From Phycisphaeraceae bacterium (lineage in GTDB: Bacteria; Planctomycetota; Phycisphaerae; Phycisphaerales; SM1A02): a stretch of DNA of 64,000 nt. The translations under genes were made by a program, and so were the position numbers. Of the stretch, positions 14,252 through 22,695 are shown in pieces (position 1 is the first letter of the stretch; every line of letters starts with the position of its first letter). Under the pieces are notes generated by a model. The model did no database searches, had not been told where the DNA came from, and worked only from the letters and a program-made list of their open reading frames with translations. The stretch lies in the NCBI GenBank assembly GCA_019636735.1, contig JAHBWY010000006.1:203694-267693 (forward strand), given 5' to 3'.

Positions 14252-14980
14252 ATGAGTCACCGCGTGCGCTTCGTCAATCATGGTCTTCTCGTTCTTGTCG
14301 TCCTTCTCGGCGTGGCGGTCCTCTCGCAGGATCGCCCCGGCTCGCGCGCCGATGCCGAGGCGAACCAGCGCGATGACCTCGGTCCCACCGACGGCCTGAT
14401 CCTCCGAGGCACCAAGGGCGACCTGAGAGTGCGCGACGCCGAGGGGCGCCTCGCCTGGGGCGATCGCCCCACCGATCGGGTGACGAGCATCGCCTTCGTG
14501 CATGTCGACCGCATCATGACCCTGCTGATGGATGCCCCGCGCCTCAGTGACGAGCGGAAGGCACTCGAAGATCGCGAGCGCTCGAAGATGGAGGAATTCC
14601 AGGCGAAGCGCGATGAGTTCATCCGCCAGTACGGGCGGGTGAATCCCGACCACCCCGACTTCGAGCGGGCCAGCGAAGCGTGGCGCGTGCTGCGCGAATC
14701 GCTCGATCAGTGGCAGCAGGAGATGAGCAAGGACAACGAGCGCCTCCTGAAGGAGCAGATCGATGTGTCGTGGAAGGAGATCCTCTCGGCCATCGATGTC
14801 GTTGCAGAGCGCAAGGGCGTGGACATCGTGCTCCGCTTCGTGCCGACCGCGGAGCCCTTCGTGGCTGAAGATCCGACCGGCGGCATCTCGCAGCTTCTTG
14901 GCCGCACCGTCCTGAAGATGCCCGAGACGCTCGACCTCACCTCCGATGTGATGAGGCAACTCAACTTGCGCGACGAGTGA
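14252..14980 (+). CDS. OmpH/Skp family periplasmic chaperone-like protein
   Basis: The protein has 242 residues. The N-terminus (HGLLVLVVLLGVAVLSQ) is a signal peptide or membrane anchor. The body contains a VHVDRIM segment followed by a long charged coiled coil (from DERKALEDRERSKMEEF to SKDNERLLKEQ) and a final alpha/beta part (AERKGVDIVLRF), which is the Skp/OmpH layout. Such proteins hold unfolded outer-membrane proteins. ATG 14252 begins the signal sequence. The frame stays open far upstream through the minisatellite, but that extension would bury the signal peptide and is not accepted. Confidence 0.8.
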   Translation: MSHRVRFVNHGLLVLVVLLGVAVLSQDRPGSRADAEANQRDDLGPTDGLILRGTKGDLRVRDAEGRLAWGDRPTDRVTSIAFVHVDRIMTLLMDAPRLSDERKALEDRERSKMEEFQAKRDEFIRQYGRVNPDHPDFERASEAWRVLRESLDQWQQEMSKDNERLLKEQIDVSWKEILSAIDVVAERKGVDIVLRFVPTAEPFVAEDPTGGISQLLGRTVLKMPETLDLTSDVMRQLNLRDE

Positions 14981-15033
14981 CCGACGCTCTCTCCGCGCTG
15001 AGCGTGATCATCGGGCGCCCCGCGCCGCGCCCT

Positions 15034-15702
15034 TCAGTGGGAGGGCGTTCGCGCCTGCTGAAGGTGCCGCTCGAGGTGATTGACCAGCGAGTTCTTGACC
15101 ACGGTCATCGGCGGTGGCGTGCCGCCCTTCGCTTCGACTTCGCGCCGAAGGCTTGTCACCGGGCGCCCGTGCAGCCCGCACGGCACGATCAGTTCAAACG
15201 ACGCGAGATCGGGGTCGACATTGAGTGCGAGCCCGTGCGTGGTCACCCAGCGGCTCACCCGGACGCCCATCGCACAGATCTTGCGTGAGCCGACCCACAC
15301 GCCCGTCGCGCTCGGGTCGCGGTCACCCTCCACTCCGAGGTCGGCGATGAGATCGATCACGACCTGCTCAAGAAGCCGCATGTAGGGGTGGATTCGAAGG
15401 CGAAGGCGATCGAGCGCGAGAATCGGATAGGCCACGAGTTGCCCGGGCCCATGCCAGGTGATGTCACCGCCGCGATCACTCTCTTCGACTTCGACACCGA
15501 GCGCCGCCAATCGGTCTGGCGCGGCGACCAGGTGTGACCGCGACTCGCTTCGGCGCCCGAGCGTGATCACGGGCGGGTCGTGCTCGACCAGCAGCACTTC
15601 GCCCATCACCGTCATGTCGGCGAGCACGCGGGCATGGGCTTCACGCTGGAGCGCGAGCGCCTCCCGATAGCGCATCCTGCCGAGGTCGGTCACGCGGAGC
15701 AT
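15034..15702 (-). CDS. lipB: Octanoyltransferase LipB
   Basis: LipB transfers octanoyl groups from acyl carrier protein to the lipoyl domains of 2-oxoacid dehydrogenases and the glycine cleavage H protein. Key motifs are RGGDITWHGPGQLVAYP, KICAMGVRVSRW with the conserved lysine, THGLALNV, and VPCGL with the catalytic cysteine. At 222 residues it is the normal length. A TACGCT box lies nine bases before the start on the minus strand (15712-15717). It is divergent from lpxA and convergent with the OmpH-like gene. Confidence 0.93.
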   Translation of the reverse strand: MLRVTDLGRMRYREALALQREAHARVLADMTVMGEVLLVEHDPPVITLGRRSESRSHLVAAPDRLAALGVEVEESDRGGDITWHGPGQLVAYPILALDRLRLRIHPYMRLLEQVVIDLIADLGVEGDRDPSATGVWVGSRKICAMGVRVSRWVTTHGLALNVDPDLASFELIVPCGLHGRPVTSLRREVEAKGGTPPPMTVVKNSLVNHLERHLQQARTPSH

Positions 15703-15778
15703 CGACCTTGGAGCGTAGGTTCACAACGGAGACATGTCCGGGCGAATCGGAATCACCACCGCGGCTTGCGCGTTGCCC

Positions 15779-15784
15779 TAGACT
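15779..15784 (+). promoter_or_regulatory. TAnnnT box (TAGACT) before lpxA
   Basis: TAGACT lies seven bases before the GTG start at 15792, and no ribosome binding site is present. The placement suggests a leaderless or near-leaderless transcript and helps to fix the start codon. Confidence 0.5.
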
Positions 15785-15791
15785 CCGCGGC

Positions 15792-16685
15792 GTGGCCAAG
15801 ATTCACCCGAGCGCCGTCATCCACGGCGATGTGCAGCTTGCCGATGATGTCGTCATCGGCCCCAACTGCGTCCTCTTCGGTCCAATCTCGCTCGGGGCGG
15901 GCACGCACCTCATCGCCGGGGCCTATCTCCACGGTCCTCTCCAGATGGGCGAGAACAATGCCCTCTATCCCGGCGTGGCCATTGGATTCGCGCCGCAGGA
16001 CCTCGGCTTCGACCGGAGCCAGCCTGGAAGCGGATGCGTCATCGGCTCGGGCAACACCTTTCGCGAACATGTGACGATCCATCGCGGAAAGACGGCGCAC
16101 CCGACGCGCGTGGGCAATGACAACTACTGGATGGCGTGCAGCCATGCGGGCCACGACGCGGTCGTCGGCAATCGCTGCATCTTCGCCAACAGCACGCTGC
16201 TCGCCGGGCATGTCGAGATCGCCGACCGAGTGATCACCGGGGGCAACACGGCCATCCACCAGTTCGTGCGGCTCGGCCGAGGGGTCTTCATGTCGGGAGG
16301 CGTGTCGCTGTCGCTTGATGCGCCACCCTTTGTGATGGTGACGGGGACGAACATCGGCGGGAGCCTGAACATCATTGGCATGCGGCGCTCGGGCATGCCG
16401 CCCGAGGAGATCGACGCCGCGCGCTGGTGCTATCGAACGGCCATCCGCAACAACCTGCCGCGAGCCAATGCTCTGGCCAAGCTGCGTGAGCGTGCGGGAA
16501 TCCCGATCGTTGATGAGTACATCCGCTTCATCGAGAGCGCCAAGCGGCCGTTGATTCACTCGACCGGGCGCGCGGTTCGAGGAACTCACGCAGCGGCATC
16601 GAGCGACTCGGCCTCGGCGCGACAGGACGCCGCCGGCGCGGATGGAGCTCCTGCGGCTCCGGAATGGGATGGCGCCGACGAATGA
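15792..16685 (+). CDS. lpxA: UDP-N-acetylglucosamine acyltransferase-like protein (LpxA family)
   Basis: This is a left-handed beta-helix acyltransferase that starts lipid A synthesis by O-acylating UDP-GlcNAc. Hexapeptide repeats begin at once (AKIHPSAVIHGDVQL, VVIGPNCV). Catalytic-region histidines are in CSHAGHDAVVG, matching the H-x-x-H of LpxA, and GGNTAIHQF follows. The C-terminal helical domain (IIGMRRSGMPPEEI...FIESAKRPLI) has the LpxA layout. It is 297 residues, longer than the usual 260 because of an Ala/Ser/Asp-rich tail. GTG 15792 starts the beta-helix directly. It overlaps the next gene by ATGA. Its presence implies lipopolysaccharide synthesis. Confidence 0.85.
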   Translation: MAKIHPSAVIHGDVQLADDVVIGPNCVLFGPISLGAGTHLIAGAYLHGPLQMGENNALYPGVAIGFAPQDLGFDRSQPGSGCVIGSGNTFREHVTIHRGKTAHPTRVGNDNYWMACSHAGHDAVVGNRCIFANSTLLAGHVEIADRVITGGNTAIHQFVRLGRGVFMSGGVSLSLDAPPFVMVTGTNIGGSLNIIGMRRSGMPPEEIDAARWCYRTAIRNNLPRANALAKLRERAGIPIVDEYIRFIESAKRPLIHSTGRAVRGTHAAASSDSASARQDAAGADGAPAAPEWDGADE

Positions 16686-17515
16686 GTCCGCGGCTCTGTG
16701 TCCTCGGATCGGGTAGCGGCGGCAACGGGTCGTGGGTGTCGTTGCCATCGCACGAGGGGACGCTTGAGTGCTTCATCGACGCCGGACTTTCACCAAAGCA
16801 GACGGGCGAGCGACTTCGCCTTCGCAATCTGCTGCCGATCAAGCCGCGGGTGCTCATCCTGACGCACGCCGACAGCGATCATTGGCGCCCGACATGGGCA
16901 CCGCATGTGGAGCGCCTGCACATCAGAGTGTTGGCTCGGCGCGAGCATCATGCGGCACTCCTCGAGGCGGGCATGCCCCAGCGCCACCTTGAGGTGCTGC
17001 CGACGGGAACAGCCATGGAACTCGCTCCGGGCGTCACGCTGCACGCCCTGCCGACCCCGCATGATGAGCACGGTTCGACAGCGCTGCGCTTCGAGAGTTC
17101 GGCTGGACGCTTCGCCTGGCTCACCGACCTTGGCCGCGCCGAGCCCGAGGTCATCGACTTCGCCAAGGACTGTGAAGTCGTGGGCATTGAGAGCAACTAC
17201 TGCCCCGACATGCAGATGGCGAGTCGCCGTCCGCTCTTTCTCAAGCAGCGCATCATGGGCGGCAGGGGGCATCTCTCGAACGAGCAGTGCCTCTCCGCAG
17301 TCGAGGCGATGGTGGCGTGTCGGCAGACGGTTCAACCCCACCGCTTCGTGCTCCTCCATCTCTCGCGGGATTGCAACAGCCCTTCGCGGATTCGGGACCT
17401 GTGGCGCCAGCGTGTTCCGGGACTGCTTGACCATGTGGTCATCACCTCGCAAACGATCCCAACGCCGGTCATGTCGATGGCCTCCCCCGCCCGCTACGAT
17501 TGCATCGTTCCATGA
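16682..17515 (+). CDS. Metallo-beta-lactamase-fold hydrolase (YycJ/WalJ-like)
   Basis: The product has 277 residues. It opens with LCVLGSGSGGNGSW, the SGSxGN motif typical of the YycJ/WalJ branch of the MBL superfamily. The metal motif reads THADSDH, so the second histidine of the usual HxHxDH is an aspartate. Further ligand candidates are TPHDEHGS, LTDLG, the asparagine-rich IESNYCPDM and the final HLSRDCN. Substrates of this branch may be nucleic acids, but the function here is not known. It overlaps lpxA upstream and purF downstream by ATGA in both cases. Confidence 0.78.
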   Translation: MSPRLCVLGSGSGGNGSWVSLPSHEGTLECFIDAGLSPKQTGERLRLRNLLPIKPRVLILTHADSDHWRPTWAPHVERLHIRVLARREHHAALLEAGMPQRHLEVLPTGTAMELAPGVTLHALPTPHDEHGSTALRFESSAGRFAWLTDLGRAEPEVIDFAKDCEVVGIESNYCPDMQMASRRPLFLKQRIMGGRGHLSNEQCLSAVEAMVACRQTVQPHRFVLLHLSRDCNSPSRIRDLWRQRVPGLLDHVVITSQTIPTPVMSMASPARYDCIVP

Positions 17516-19446
17516 GTGATCGACTCACCCACGAGTGCGGCCTGGCGCTGGTCCGCCTGCGGCATCCGATCTCGTGGTACGCACGGGAACTGGGCGACCC
17601 CCTGTGGGGACTTCGACGCCTCTTCCTGCTGATGGAGAAGCAGCACAACCGTGGGCAGGATGGCGCCGGCGTCGCGTGCGTGAAGCTCGACATGCCACCG
17701 GGCGACTCTTTCATGGAGCGCTCGCGCACGGCGAAGCGCAACGCCATCGAGCGTCTCTTCGATGAAGCGATGCGCCCCTTCGACCGGCTCGGCCGCGCTG
17801 GTCTGGCCCACCTCGACGAGACTGACCTGAAGCAACACTTCCCGATGCTGGGCGAGACGATGCTCGGTCACCTGCGCTATGGCACGCACAGTGGGAACTC
17901 GACCGAGACCTGCCATCCCTACATCCGGCGCCACTCGGTCGCCTCGCGCAATGTCGCCGTGGCGGGCAACTTCAACCTGACGAACGCGCGCGAGATCTTC
18001 CGGCAACTGGTCGACTACGGACTCGCGCCGGTGGGTGAGACGGACACTGGTGTCGTGCTCGAGAAGGTCGGATGGTCCATTGATCGCGAGCACGAGAAGC
18101 TCCGTCTTCACATGGGCCCGGGTTCGATCATGAATCTCGAAGGTCGCGTGCTGGCCGAGGCGATCGGCCGTGAGCTCGACCTGACCGAGGTCCTCCGCCG
18201 CGCGACGGAGACCTTCGACGGCGCGTGGGTTCTGGCGGGACTGCTCGGGCATGGCGATGCCTTCGTCTGCCGCGACCCGGCGGGCATCCGTCCCGTCTAC
18301 TGGGTCCAGACCGAAACGGCGGTGGCGGTCGCCAGCGAGCGAGCGGCGATCTCGACCGTCTTCGACCTCGATCCCTCCGCCATCGAGCCGATTCCGCCGG
18401 CACACGCCCTCATCATGAAGGCCGACGGCCGCATCGAGTGCCGCGCCTACACCGAGGCGACGCCGCAGCGCTCCTGCACCTTCGAGCGCATCTACTTCAG
18501 CCGCGGCAACGATCGCGATATCTACCGCGAGCGAAAGGCCCTCGGTCGCAATCTCGCCGATGGCGTGCTCCGCGCCATCGATCACCGCCTCGATCAAGCC
18601 GTCCTCGGCTTCATTCCGAACACCTCGGAGACGGCGTACCTCGGCCTTGTGCAGGAGCTCGAACAGCGCTGGCGCTCGGAGTGCATCTCGAAGATCACCC
18701 AGCTTCAGGCCAGTGGCGAAGCGACCCCCGACGCTCTCGCTCGCCTGCTCCGCGGCGGCCCGCGATTTGAGAAGGTGGCCCACAAGGATCAGCGCCTGCG
18801 CACCTTCATCACCCATGACGAAGCGCGGCGCGATCTCGTGAGCCATGTCTACGACATCACGCGCGGCACGGTCGGACCCGATGACGCCCTGGTGGTCGTC
18901 GACGACTCGATCGTGCGCGGAACGACGCTGCGCGAATCGATCATCACCATGCTCGCGCGGCTCAACCCAGCGAAGATCGTCGTGGCCAGTTCCGCGCCGC
19001 CCATCAAGTACCCCGATTGCTACGGCATCGACATGGCGCGCCTCGGCAACTTCATCGCCTTCGAAGCCGCCATCGAGGTCATTCGCGAGCGGGGTGAGGA
19101 GGCGCTCCTCGAGGAAGTCGAGGATCGCTGCACCGCCCAGGTCGAATTGCCTCCAGATCGACTCCAGAACTGGGTGCGGTTGATCTACGACCATGTGGGC
19201 GACGAGGCCCTCTCCGCCAAGGTGGCCCAGCTCGTTCGCTCGCCAACCCTCGAGTGGCGCGGCGAGATCGCGGTCGTCTACCAGAGCGTGGAGGGGCTCC
19301 GATCGGCCATGCCCGAGCACACCGGCGACTGGTATTTCACCGGGGAGTACCCCACCCCCGGAGGCCTCCGGATCCTGAACACGGCCTACCTGCGGTGGCG
19401 ACGAGCCGATGAGCGACGGGCCTACGAACCCGAGCCAACCGCTTGA
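17512..19446 (+). CDS. purF: Amidophosphoribosyltransferase
   Basis: PurF makes phosphoribosylamine from PRPP and glutamine, the first step of purine synthesis. The nucleophile is C9 (HECGLAL), preceded by a short propeptide that must be removed. The glutaminase domain shows GHLRYGTHSG and AVAGNFNLTN. The phosphoribosyltransferase domain has the PRPP loop VVVDDSIVRGTT near residue 460 and ASSAPPIKYPDCYGID. At 644 residues it is well above the usual 470-510, with an insertion in the middle and about 100 extra C-terminal residues. ATG 17512 overlaps the upstream stop (ATGA). Confidence 0.92.
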   Translation: MSDRLTHECGLALVRLRHPISWYARELGDPLWGLRRLFLLMEKQHNRGQDGAGVACVKLDMPPGDSFMERSRTAKRNAIERLFDEAMRPFDRLGRAGLAHLDETDLKQHFPMLGETMLGHLRYGTHSGNSTETCHPYIRRHSVASRNVAVAGNFNLTNAREIFRQLVDYGLAPVGETDTGVVLEKVGWSIDREHEKLRLHMGPGSIMNLEGRVLAEAIGRELDLTEVLRRATETFDGAWVLAGLLGHGDAFVCRDPAGIRPVYWVQTETAVAVASERAAISTVFDLDPSAIEPIPPAHALIMKADGRIECRAYTEATPQRSCTFERIYFSRGNDRDIYRERKALGRNLADGVLRAIDHRLDQAVLGFIPNTSETAYLGLVQELEQRWRSECISKITQLQASGEATPDALARLLRGGPRFEKVAHKDQRLRTFITHDEARRDLVSHVYDITRGTVGPDDALVVVDDSIVRGTTLRESIITMLARLNPAKIVVASSAPPIKYPDCYGIDMARLGNFIAFEAAIEVIRERGEEALLEEVEDRCTAQVELPPDRLQNWVRLIYDHVGDEALSAKVAQLVRSPTLEWRGEIAVVYQSVEGLRSAMPEHTGDWYFTGEYPTPGGLRILNTAYLRWRRADERRAYEPEPTA

Positions 19447-19531
19447 CGCATCCGGGGGGCTCTGTTCTACTGGCCAATCTTCGCCCCGGAAGGGGCTTGT
19501 CGCCCCCGTCGCCCGATTGGCACCCCCTCTT

Positions 19532-20131
19532 ATGGCTCGATACACAGGCCCCAAGGTCAAGCTCTCCCGTCGCGTCGGCGTGCCCGTCGCGGATATCCCC
19601 AAGCACACCGCGAAGCGCCAGCTCACCCCTCCCGGGATGCACGGCTTCCGCGGCAAGCGAAGCAAGGCCTACGGCATCCGCAAGGATGAGAAGCAGAAGC
19701 TTCGCTACCACTACTCGGTGCTGGAGCGACAGTTCCGGCGCTACATGGGTGAGGCGAGCCGCTCCAAGGGCAACACGGGCGAGGTGCTCATGCAGCTCCT
19801 CGAGCGACGGTTGGACAATGTCGTGCGTCGCGCCGGATTCGCTCGCACCATCTGGGCGGCTCGTCAGCTCGTGGCTCACGGCCAGACGCTCGTCAACGGT
19901 CACAAGGTCGATCGCCCCAGCTTCAGCGTGAAGCCGGGTGATGTCATCACGCTCAAGCCGAAGATCCACACGCTCATTCGCGAGAACATGGAATCGCTCG
20001 CCGGCCACATCGTGCCCGGTTGGATCGAGGTCAATCCGTCGGAACTCTCCGTCCGTGTGGTGGCCGTTCCCACCTCGGATCAGATTCCGTTCGATGTCAA
20101 CATCAATCTGATCATCGAGTTCTATCGCTGA
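19532..20131 (+). CDS. rpsD: 30S ribosomal protein S4
   Basis: S4 nucleates assembly of the small subunit on the 5' domain of 16S rRNA. The 199-residue product starts MARYTGPKVKLSRRVGV and contains the S4 RNA-binding fold (LERRLDNVVRRAGFA, RQLVAHGQTLVNG). The N-terminus lacks the zinc cysteines seen in some S4 proteins. It stands alone, not beside rpsM, rpsK or rpoA. The 85-base leader contains a small hairpin with a GGAA loop (GCCCC/GGGGC, 19483-19496), which may or may not be regulatory. Confidence 0.97.
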   Translation: MARYTGPKVKLSRRVGVPVADIPKHTAKRQLTPPGMHGFRGKRSKAYGIRKDEKQKLRYHYSVLERQFRRYMGEASRSKGNTGEVLMQLLERRLDNVVRRAGFARTIWAARQLVAHGQTLVNGHKVDRPSFSVKPGDVITLKPKIHTLIRENMESLAGHIVPGWIEVNPSELSVRVVAVPTSDQIPFDVNINLIIEFYR

Positions 20132-20138
20132 TCGAGAG

Positions 20139-20158
20139 GCCGCCGCGACGAGCGGCGG
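20139..20158 (+). terminator. GC-rich hairpin after rpsD
   Basis: CCGCCGC (20140-20146), loop GACGA and GCGGCGG (20152-20158) form a perfect 7-bp stem between rpsD and the next gene. There is no T-tract, so it may attenuate rather than fully terminate. Confidence 0.35.
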
Positions 20159-20167
20159 TCGGGGCCC

Positions 20168-22066
20168 ATGTTCAAGTTCCTCCGTCAGTACAACAAGTGG
20201 ATCCTGGTGGTCTTCGGGGGCCTCCTGATGGTCGTCTTCCTGGTGCCCACCACCATCCAGGAGTTCTCCCGCCAGAGCGCGACGCTCGGCGGAACATGGG
20301 CGCATCACGGCGGCTCGAAGGTCTCCGAGGGTGAGCGAGTGCGCCTTGCCGGACAGCTTCAGACGCTTGATACGCTCGAGCGCGGCGGTGGCATGCCGAT
20401 CCTCACGCAGCTTCGCGTGCTGACCGGCCTCGATCCGCGCAATCCGGAACACTGGTTCCTTCTCGTCCGCGAGGCCGAGGCCGCGGGCTTCATCGGAGGC
20501 CCCGAGGAGGGCCGCGCGTGGATCCAGGATCAGATCCTGATGAGCGACGGCAGCATCACCGAGGCGGAGATCCTCGGGCGCCTCGCCGGCAACTCACGCC
20601 AGACGCCCACGCAGGTGCTCGAAGCGCTTGCGAACGCGCGCGGTGTCGTTCGCCTGCTCAACATGGCGGCCCTGCTGCCGATCTCTGACGCTCGAGCGCG
20701 GCTCGCGGCGCTCGAGACGCAGACCAATGCGTCCGCCGATGTTGTCGTCATCGATGCGTCGAAGCCCCTGCCGAACGATGATCCCGCCCCGCCGACGCGC
20801 GAGGCGATGGTCGCACACTTCGAGAAGTACCGGGATGTGGCTCCGGGCATCGGCGAACTCGGCTTCGGCTACCTCGTGCCGAACAGGGTTCGGCTTGAGT
20901 GGTTCCGTATTCCCGCCGAGAGCGTGCAACTCAGCCTTGAGGGCGATCCTCGCCTGAGCGAGCTTGAGGTCCGCAAGACCTATCTGCGAGACCCCGGCGC
21001 GTTCTTCCCTCCGGGCATCGGCGGCGGCTTCCCCAATTTCGACGATGTCGCCGGCGAAGTGCGCGTGAAGGTCACCGATCGCGTCGCCCGCGAACGCATG
21101 TCGGAGATCGAGCGATTCGTCGAGGATCAGTTCGCGATGGCGTTGCGCGGCGCCAACCGTCGAGGTGGGTACTTCGACCTCACGGCCGATCTCCGCGCGG
21201 CGCAGCCGAGCTTTGACTCGATCGTCAAGGCGGTCTCCGAGCAGTTCCAGATTCCGGTGCCCGAGTACACGGCATCCGAGGAGTGGATCCGTCCGATGGA
21301 CGCGGCGACCCTGCCGCGCATCGGCGCGGCGACCACCACGCGCTTCGGTCCACGGGCCCGGCGGCTCGGTGAGCTGCTCGAAGTGCTCCGTGAGTTCGGC
21401 GGTTCGCCGACGATCGTCGTCCAGGAGGGCGTCGCCGGTCCACCTCTTACCATGCCGTCGCTGACCGGCGCCGTGGGTGATTCGTTCTTCTTCCGCGTGG
21501 TCGAGGCGTCACCGGCCCATGCACCGGCGTCGCTCGAAGAGGTCGAAGATGCCGTTCGCAACGACCTTCTGCGGCTTGCTCGCTTCGAGCGCCTGAAGAG
21601 CGAGATCCCCGAGATCGAGAAGCTCGCTGTGACCGAGGGGCTTAACGCCGTCGCCGATCGCTTCGGCACCTCGGTGCAGTTCATGCCGCGCATCAGCGAA
21701 GGTTCGCCGGTGAACATCCCCGGCCTCGGACAGGATCCGCAGGCGATCAAGGCGATCATGGAGCGGGCTGTGCAGCTCCCCAAGACGACCCCCGTGGCCG
21801 ATGTACCGGACGCCGATCGAACCTTTGTCGTCTCGGCGCCCACGAAGCTTGCGCTTCTGGCCGTGCGATTGACCTCGCTGCGTCCCCTCTCCGCCGAGGA
21901 CTTCGAGCAGCTTGCGTCGATGGGCCTCCTTCGGCGGAACATTGCGTCGCGCGTGCCCAACGCGCCGCTGGTTGAACTCTACGGACTCGAGCCGCTGAAG
22001 AGCCGACACGACTTCAGACTCGCGCGGCAGGAGACCGACAACGAACCAGGCACCGCGAGCCGCTGA
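20168..22066 (+). CDS. Membrane-anchored PpiD/SurA-like protein
   Basis: The product has 632 residues. A single N-terminal transmembrane helix (WILVVFGGLLMVVFLVP) follows a short basic cytoplasmic tail, as in PpiD. The periplasmic part is helical and resembles the SurA_N/PpiD chaperone layout (segments ITEAEILGRLAGNSRQ and LLPISDARARLAALE). Near the C-terminus, SLEEVEDAVRNDLLRLARFERL resembles the helix that follows a parvulin domain, but I cannot see a complete parvulin active site. It is likely a folding helper for exported proteins, which is inference. It begins 36 bases after rpsD. Confidence 0.65.
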   Translation: MFKFLRQYNKWILVVFGGLLMVVFLVPTTIQEFSRQSATLGGTWAHHGGSKVSEGERVRLAGQLQTLDTLERGGGMPILTQLRVLTGLDPRNPEHWFLLVREAEAAGFIGGPEEGRAWIQDQILMSDGSITEAEILGRLAGNSRQTPTQVLEALANARGVVRLLNMAALLPISDARARLAALETQTNASADVVVIDASKPLPNDDPAPPTREAMVAHFEKYRDVAPGIGELGFGYLVPNRVRLEWFRIPAESVQLSLEGDPRLSELEVRKTYLRDPGAFFPPGIGGGFPNFDDVAGEVRVKVTDRVARERMSEIERFVEDQFAMALRGANRRGGYFDLTADLRAAQPSFDSIVKAVSEQFQIPVPEYTASEEWIRPMDAATLPRIGAATTTRFGPRARRLGELLEVLREFGGSPTIVVQEGVAGPPLTMPSLTGAVGDSFFFRVVEASPAHAPASLEEVEDAVRNDLLRLARFERLKSEIPEIEKLAVTEGLNAVADRFGTSVQFMPRISEGSPVNIPGLGQDPQAIKAIMERAVQLPKTTPVADVPDADRTFVVSAPTKLALLAVRLTSLRPLSAEDFEQLASMGLLRRNIASRVPNAPLVELYGLEPLKSRHDFRLARQETDNEPGTASR

Positions 22067-22159
22067 GCATCGCACCGAAAGTCAAGGCTGTTCGAGGAGC
22101 TCGCCGCGCGGCTGTCGCGCAAGCCCCAGCCTGCCGGAGCCGAGACGCTCAAGCGCCGA

Positions 22160-22603
22160 TCAGCTCACCTTTGAACCGGGCTTGACGGGCCGCTCAACCG
22201 CAAGGATCACGACATCGCGCTCGACCGTCTTGGGATCCGCTCCGGCGGCGGCGCCATCGGCGAGATCGCTCGCGGCGAGCACCATGCCCTGGCTGATCTC
22301 ACCTCGAATGGTGCGAGGCGCGAGGTTCGCCACGATCACCACCTGTCGGCCGATCAGCGCAGCCGGGTCGTACCACTGCCGGATACCGGCGCAGACCTGA
22401 CGACCTTCGGGAGTGCCATCATCGAGCCGAAGCTTCAGCAGCTTGTCGGCGTTCGGATGGTGTTCAGCATGCAGGACCGTCGCCACACGAAGATCGATCT
22501 TGGCGAAGTGATCGAACGAGATCGTCTCGGGCGCGGTGGCGGCGGCGGTCGCCGGCGCTGCGCCTGCGGCCGAGGGCTGGGGGGGATTCGTGGGGTTGGT
22601 CAT
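22160..22603 (-). CDS. Stand-alone tRNA-binding OB-fold protein (CsaA / MetRS C-domain type)
   Basis: This is a 147-residue protein. After an Ala/Pro-rich N-terminus, residues 30-147 match the tRNA-binding domain shared by CsaA, Trbp111 and the C-terminus of Met[62 protein letters not shown]. Such domains bind the outer corner of tRNA and can act in trans for a synthetase. It sits just downstream of ileS on the same strand, about 90 bases away, so the two may be co-expressed. It is convergent with the PpiD-like gene. Confidence 0.85.
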   Translation of the reverse strand: MTNPTNPPQPSAAGAAPATAAATAPETISFDHFAKIDLRVATVLHAEHHPNADKLLKLRLDDGTPEGRQVCAGIRQWYDPAALIGRQVVIVANLAPRTIRGEISQGMVLAASDLADGAAAGADPKTVERDVVILAVERPVKPGSKVS

Positions 22604-22695
22604 GGGGACTCCTGAGTGGCGCCGAGAGTGGGCCGCCGGCTCGTGGTGACGGAAGAAGACCGGGCCCGGGACATCCGGGCCGTCGGCCTCTTGAT

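Noticed and set aside
11684..14959. Very long open frame (about 1090 codons) on the minus strand opposite lepA and the OmpH-like gene
   Set aside because: It is antisense to well-supported genes, has an unnatural His/Leu/Arg/Asp-rich composition, and arises from high-GC codon use plus the 39-bp repeat.
17494..19665. Minus-strand frame of about 720 codons opposite purF
   Set aside because: It is antisense to a clearly conserved enzyme; no start signal or domain.
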